A DNA stretch of 5,552 nt from positions 1-5,552 of the forward strand of contig JAGAQS010000175.1 in assembly GCA_017622635.1 (NCBI GenBank), read 5' to 3'. The translations under genes and the position numbers were made by a program. Source of the DNA: Ruminococcus sp. (GTDB taxonomy: Bacteria; Bacillota; Clostridia; Oscillospirales; Ruminococcaceae). Positions 5,272 through 5,552 of the stretch are shown here, one piece after another. A model generated the notes under the pieces. It saw only the letters and a list, made by a program, of their open reading frames with translations. It had not been told where the DNA came from and searched no databases. How positions within the stretch are numbered: position 1 is the stretch's first letter; each line of letters begins with the position of its first letter.

Positions 5272-5552
5272 ATGAAAAAACTTGATATTGCACAGGAATT
5301 AAACTCAAACGCATACCCCGGCAGAGGTATAATCATAGGCAGATGCGAGTGCGGTAAATACGCCGTTACTGCATACTTTATCATGGGCAGAAGTGAAAAC
5401 AGCCGTAACCGTGTTTTTGTCGAGGAAGGCAAAGGCATACGCACACAGGCTTTTGACCCGTCAAAACTTTCAGACCCCCATCTTATCATATACGCACCTG
5501 TAAGGGTTCTCGGAAACAAGCTCATCGTTACAAACGGTGACCAGACAGACAC
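5272..5552 (+). CDS. purO: IMP cyclohydrolase, PurO-type, 5' part, end outside the window
   Basis: Closes the ring of FAICAR to give IMP, the last step of purine synthesis. The first 93 complete codons are visible. The protein starts MKKLDIAQELNSNAYPGRGI, then has AYFIMGRSENSRNRVFVE (34-51), IRTQAFDPSKL (56-66), PHLIIYAPVRV (69-79) and VTNGDQTD (86-93). These fit the archaeal PurO-like family (IMP_cyclohyd, COG3363) in the form found in Clostridia, not the cyclohydrolase half of bifunctional PurH. The partner activity, AICAR formyltransferase, would have to be a separate gene, probably just downstream as in related genomes. The symbol purO is used by analogy; many databases give only the enzyme name. 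Confidence 0.9.
   Translation, partial: MKKLDIAQELNSNAYPGRGIIIGRCECGKYAVTAYFIMGRSENSRNRVFVEEGKGIRTQAFDPSKLSDPHLIIYAPVRVLGNKLIVTNGDQTD

Noticed and set aside
5238..5552. Antisense frame of 104 residues at the right end
   Set aside because: The + strand of this region encodes a clear IMP cyclohydrolase N-terminus with a ribosome binding site; the antisense frame is its shadow.

Overview
The window looks like part of the chromosome of a Gram-positive, AT-rich Clostridia species, most likely a Ruminococcus-like gut or rumen fibre degrader (Oscillospiraceae). The inference rests on four things: a PurF with clostridial sequence features, a PurO-type IMP cyclohydrolase, a secreted expansin that carries a dockerin calcium loop, and strong AAAGGAG-type ribosome binding sites. 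All genes I can support lie on the + strand. Gaps between them run from a 4-base overlap to 73 bases, so the window reads as one long operon.

Layout: the 3' part of purF (1-914), a 73-base gap with a strong hairpin, then complete purM (988-2025). Four genes with no link to purines follow: a dockerin-expansin (2025-2882, start overlapping the purM stop by one base), a DUF3592-like membrane protein (2885-3349), and two tandem TM2-domain membrane proteins (3368-3757 and 3804-4127) that are recent duplicates. Purine genes resume with purN (4142-4768). A DUF6985-like soluble protein (4765-5256) overlaps the purN stop by four bases. The window ends inside a PurO-type IMP cyclohydrolase gene (5272 to beyond 5552).

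The purine genes cover PRPP to phosphoribosylamine (PurF), GAR to FGAR (PurN), FGAM to AIR (PurM) and FAICAR to IMP (the cyclohydrolase). The remaining steps must be encoded elsewhere. The striking part is the block at 2025-4127. It places a secreted plant-cell-wall-loosening protein and three small membrane proteins between purM and purN, with coupling so tight that the expansin would be co-transcribed and probably co-translated with purine enzymes. Whether this is a functional link (growth-rate-coupled fibre access) or a passive insertion into a well-expressed operon cannot be settled from this sequence. I saw no tRNA, rRNA, CRISPR array, transposase, integrase or attachment site.
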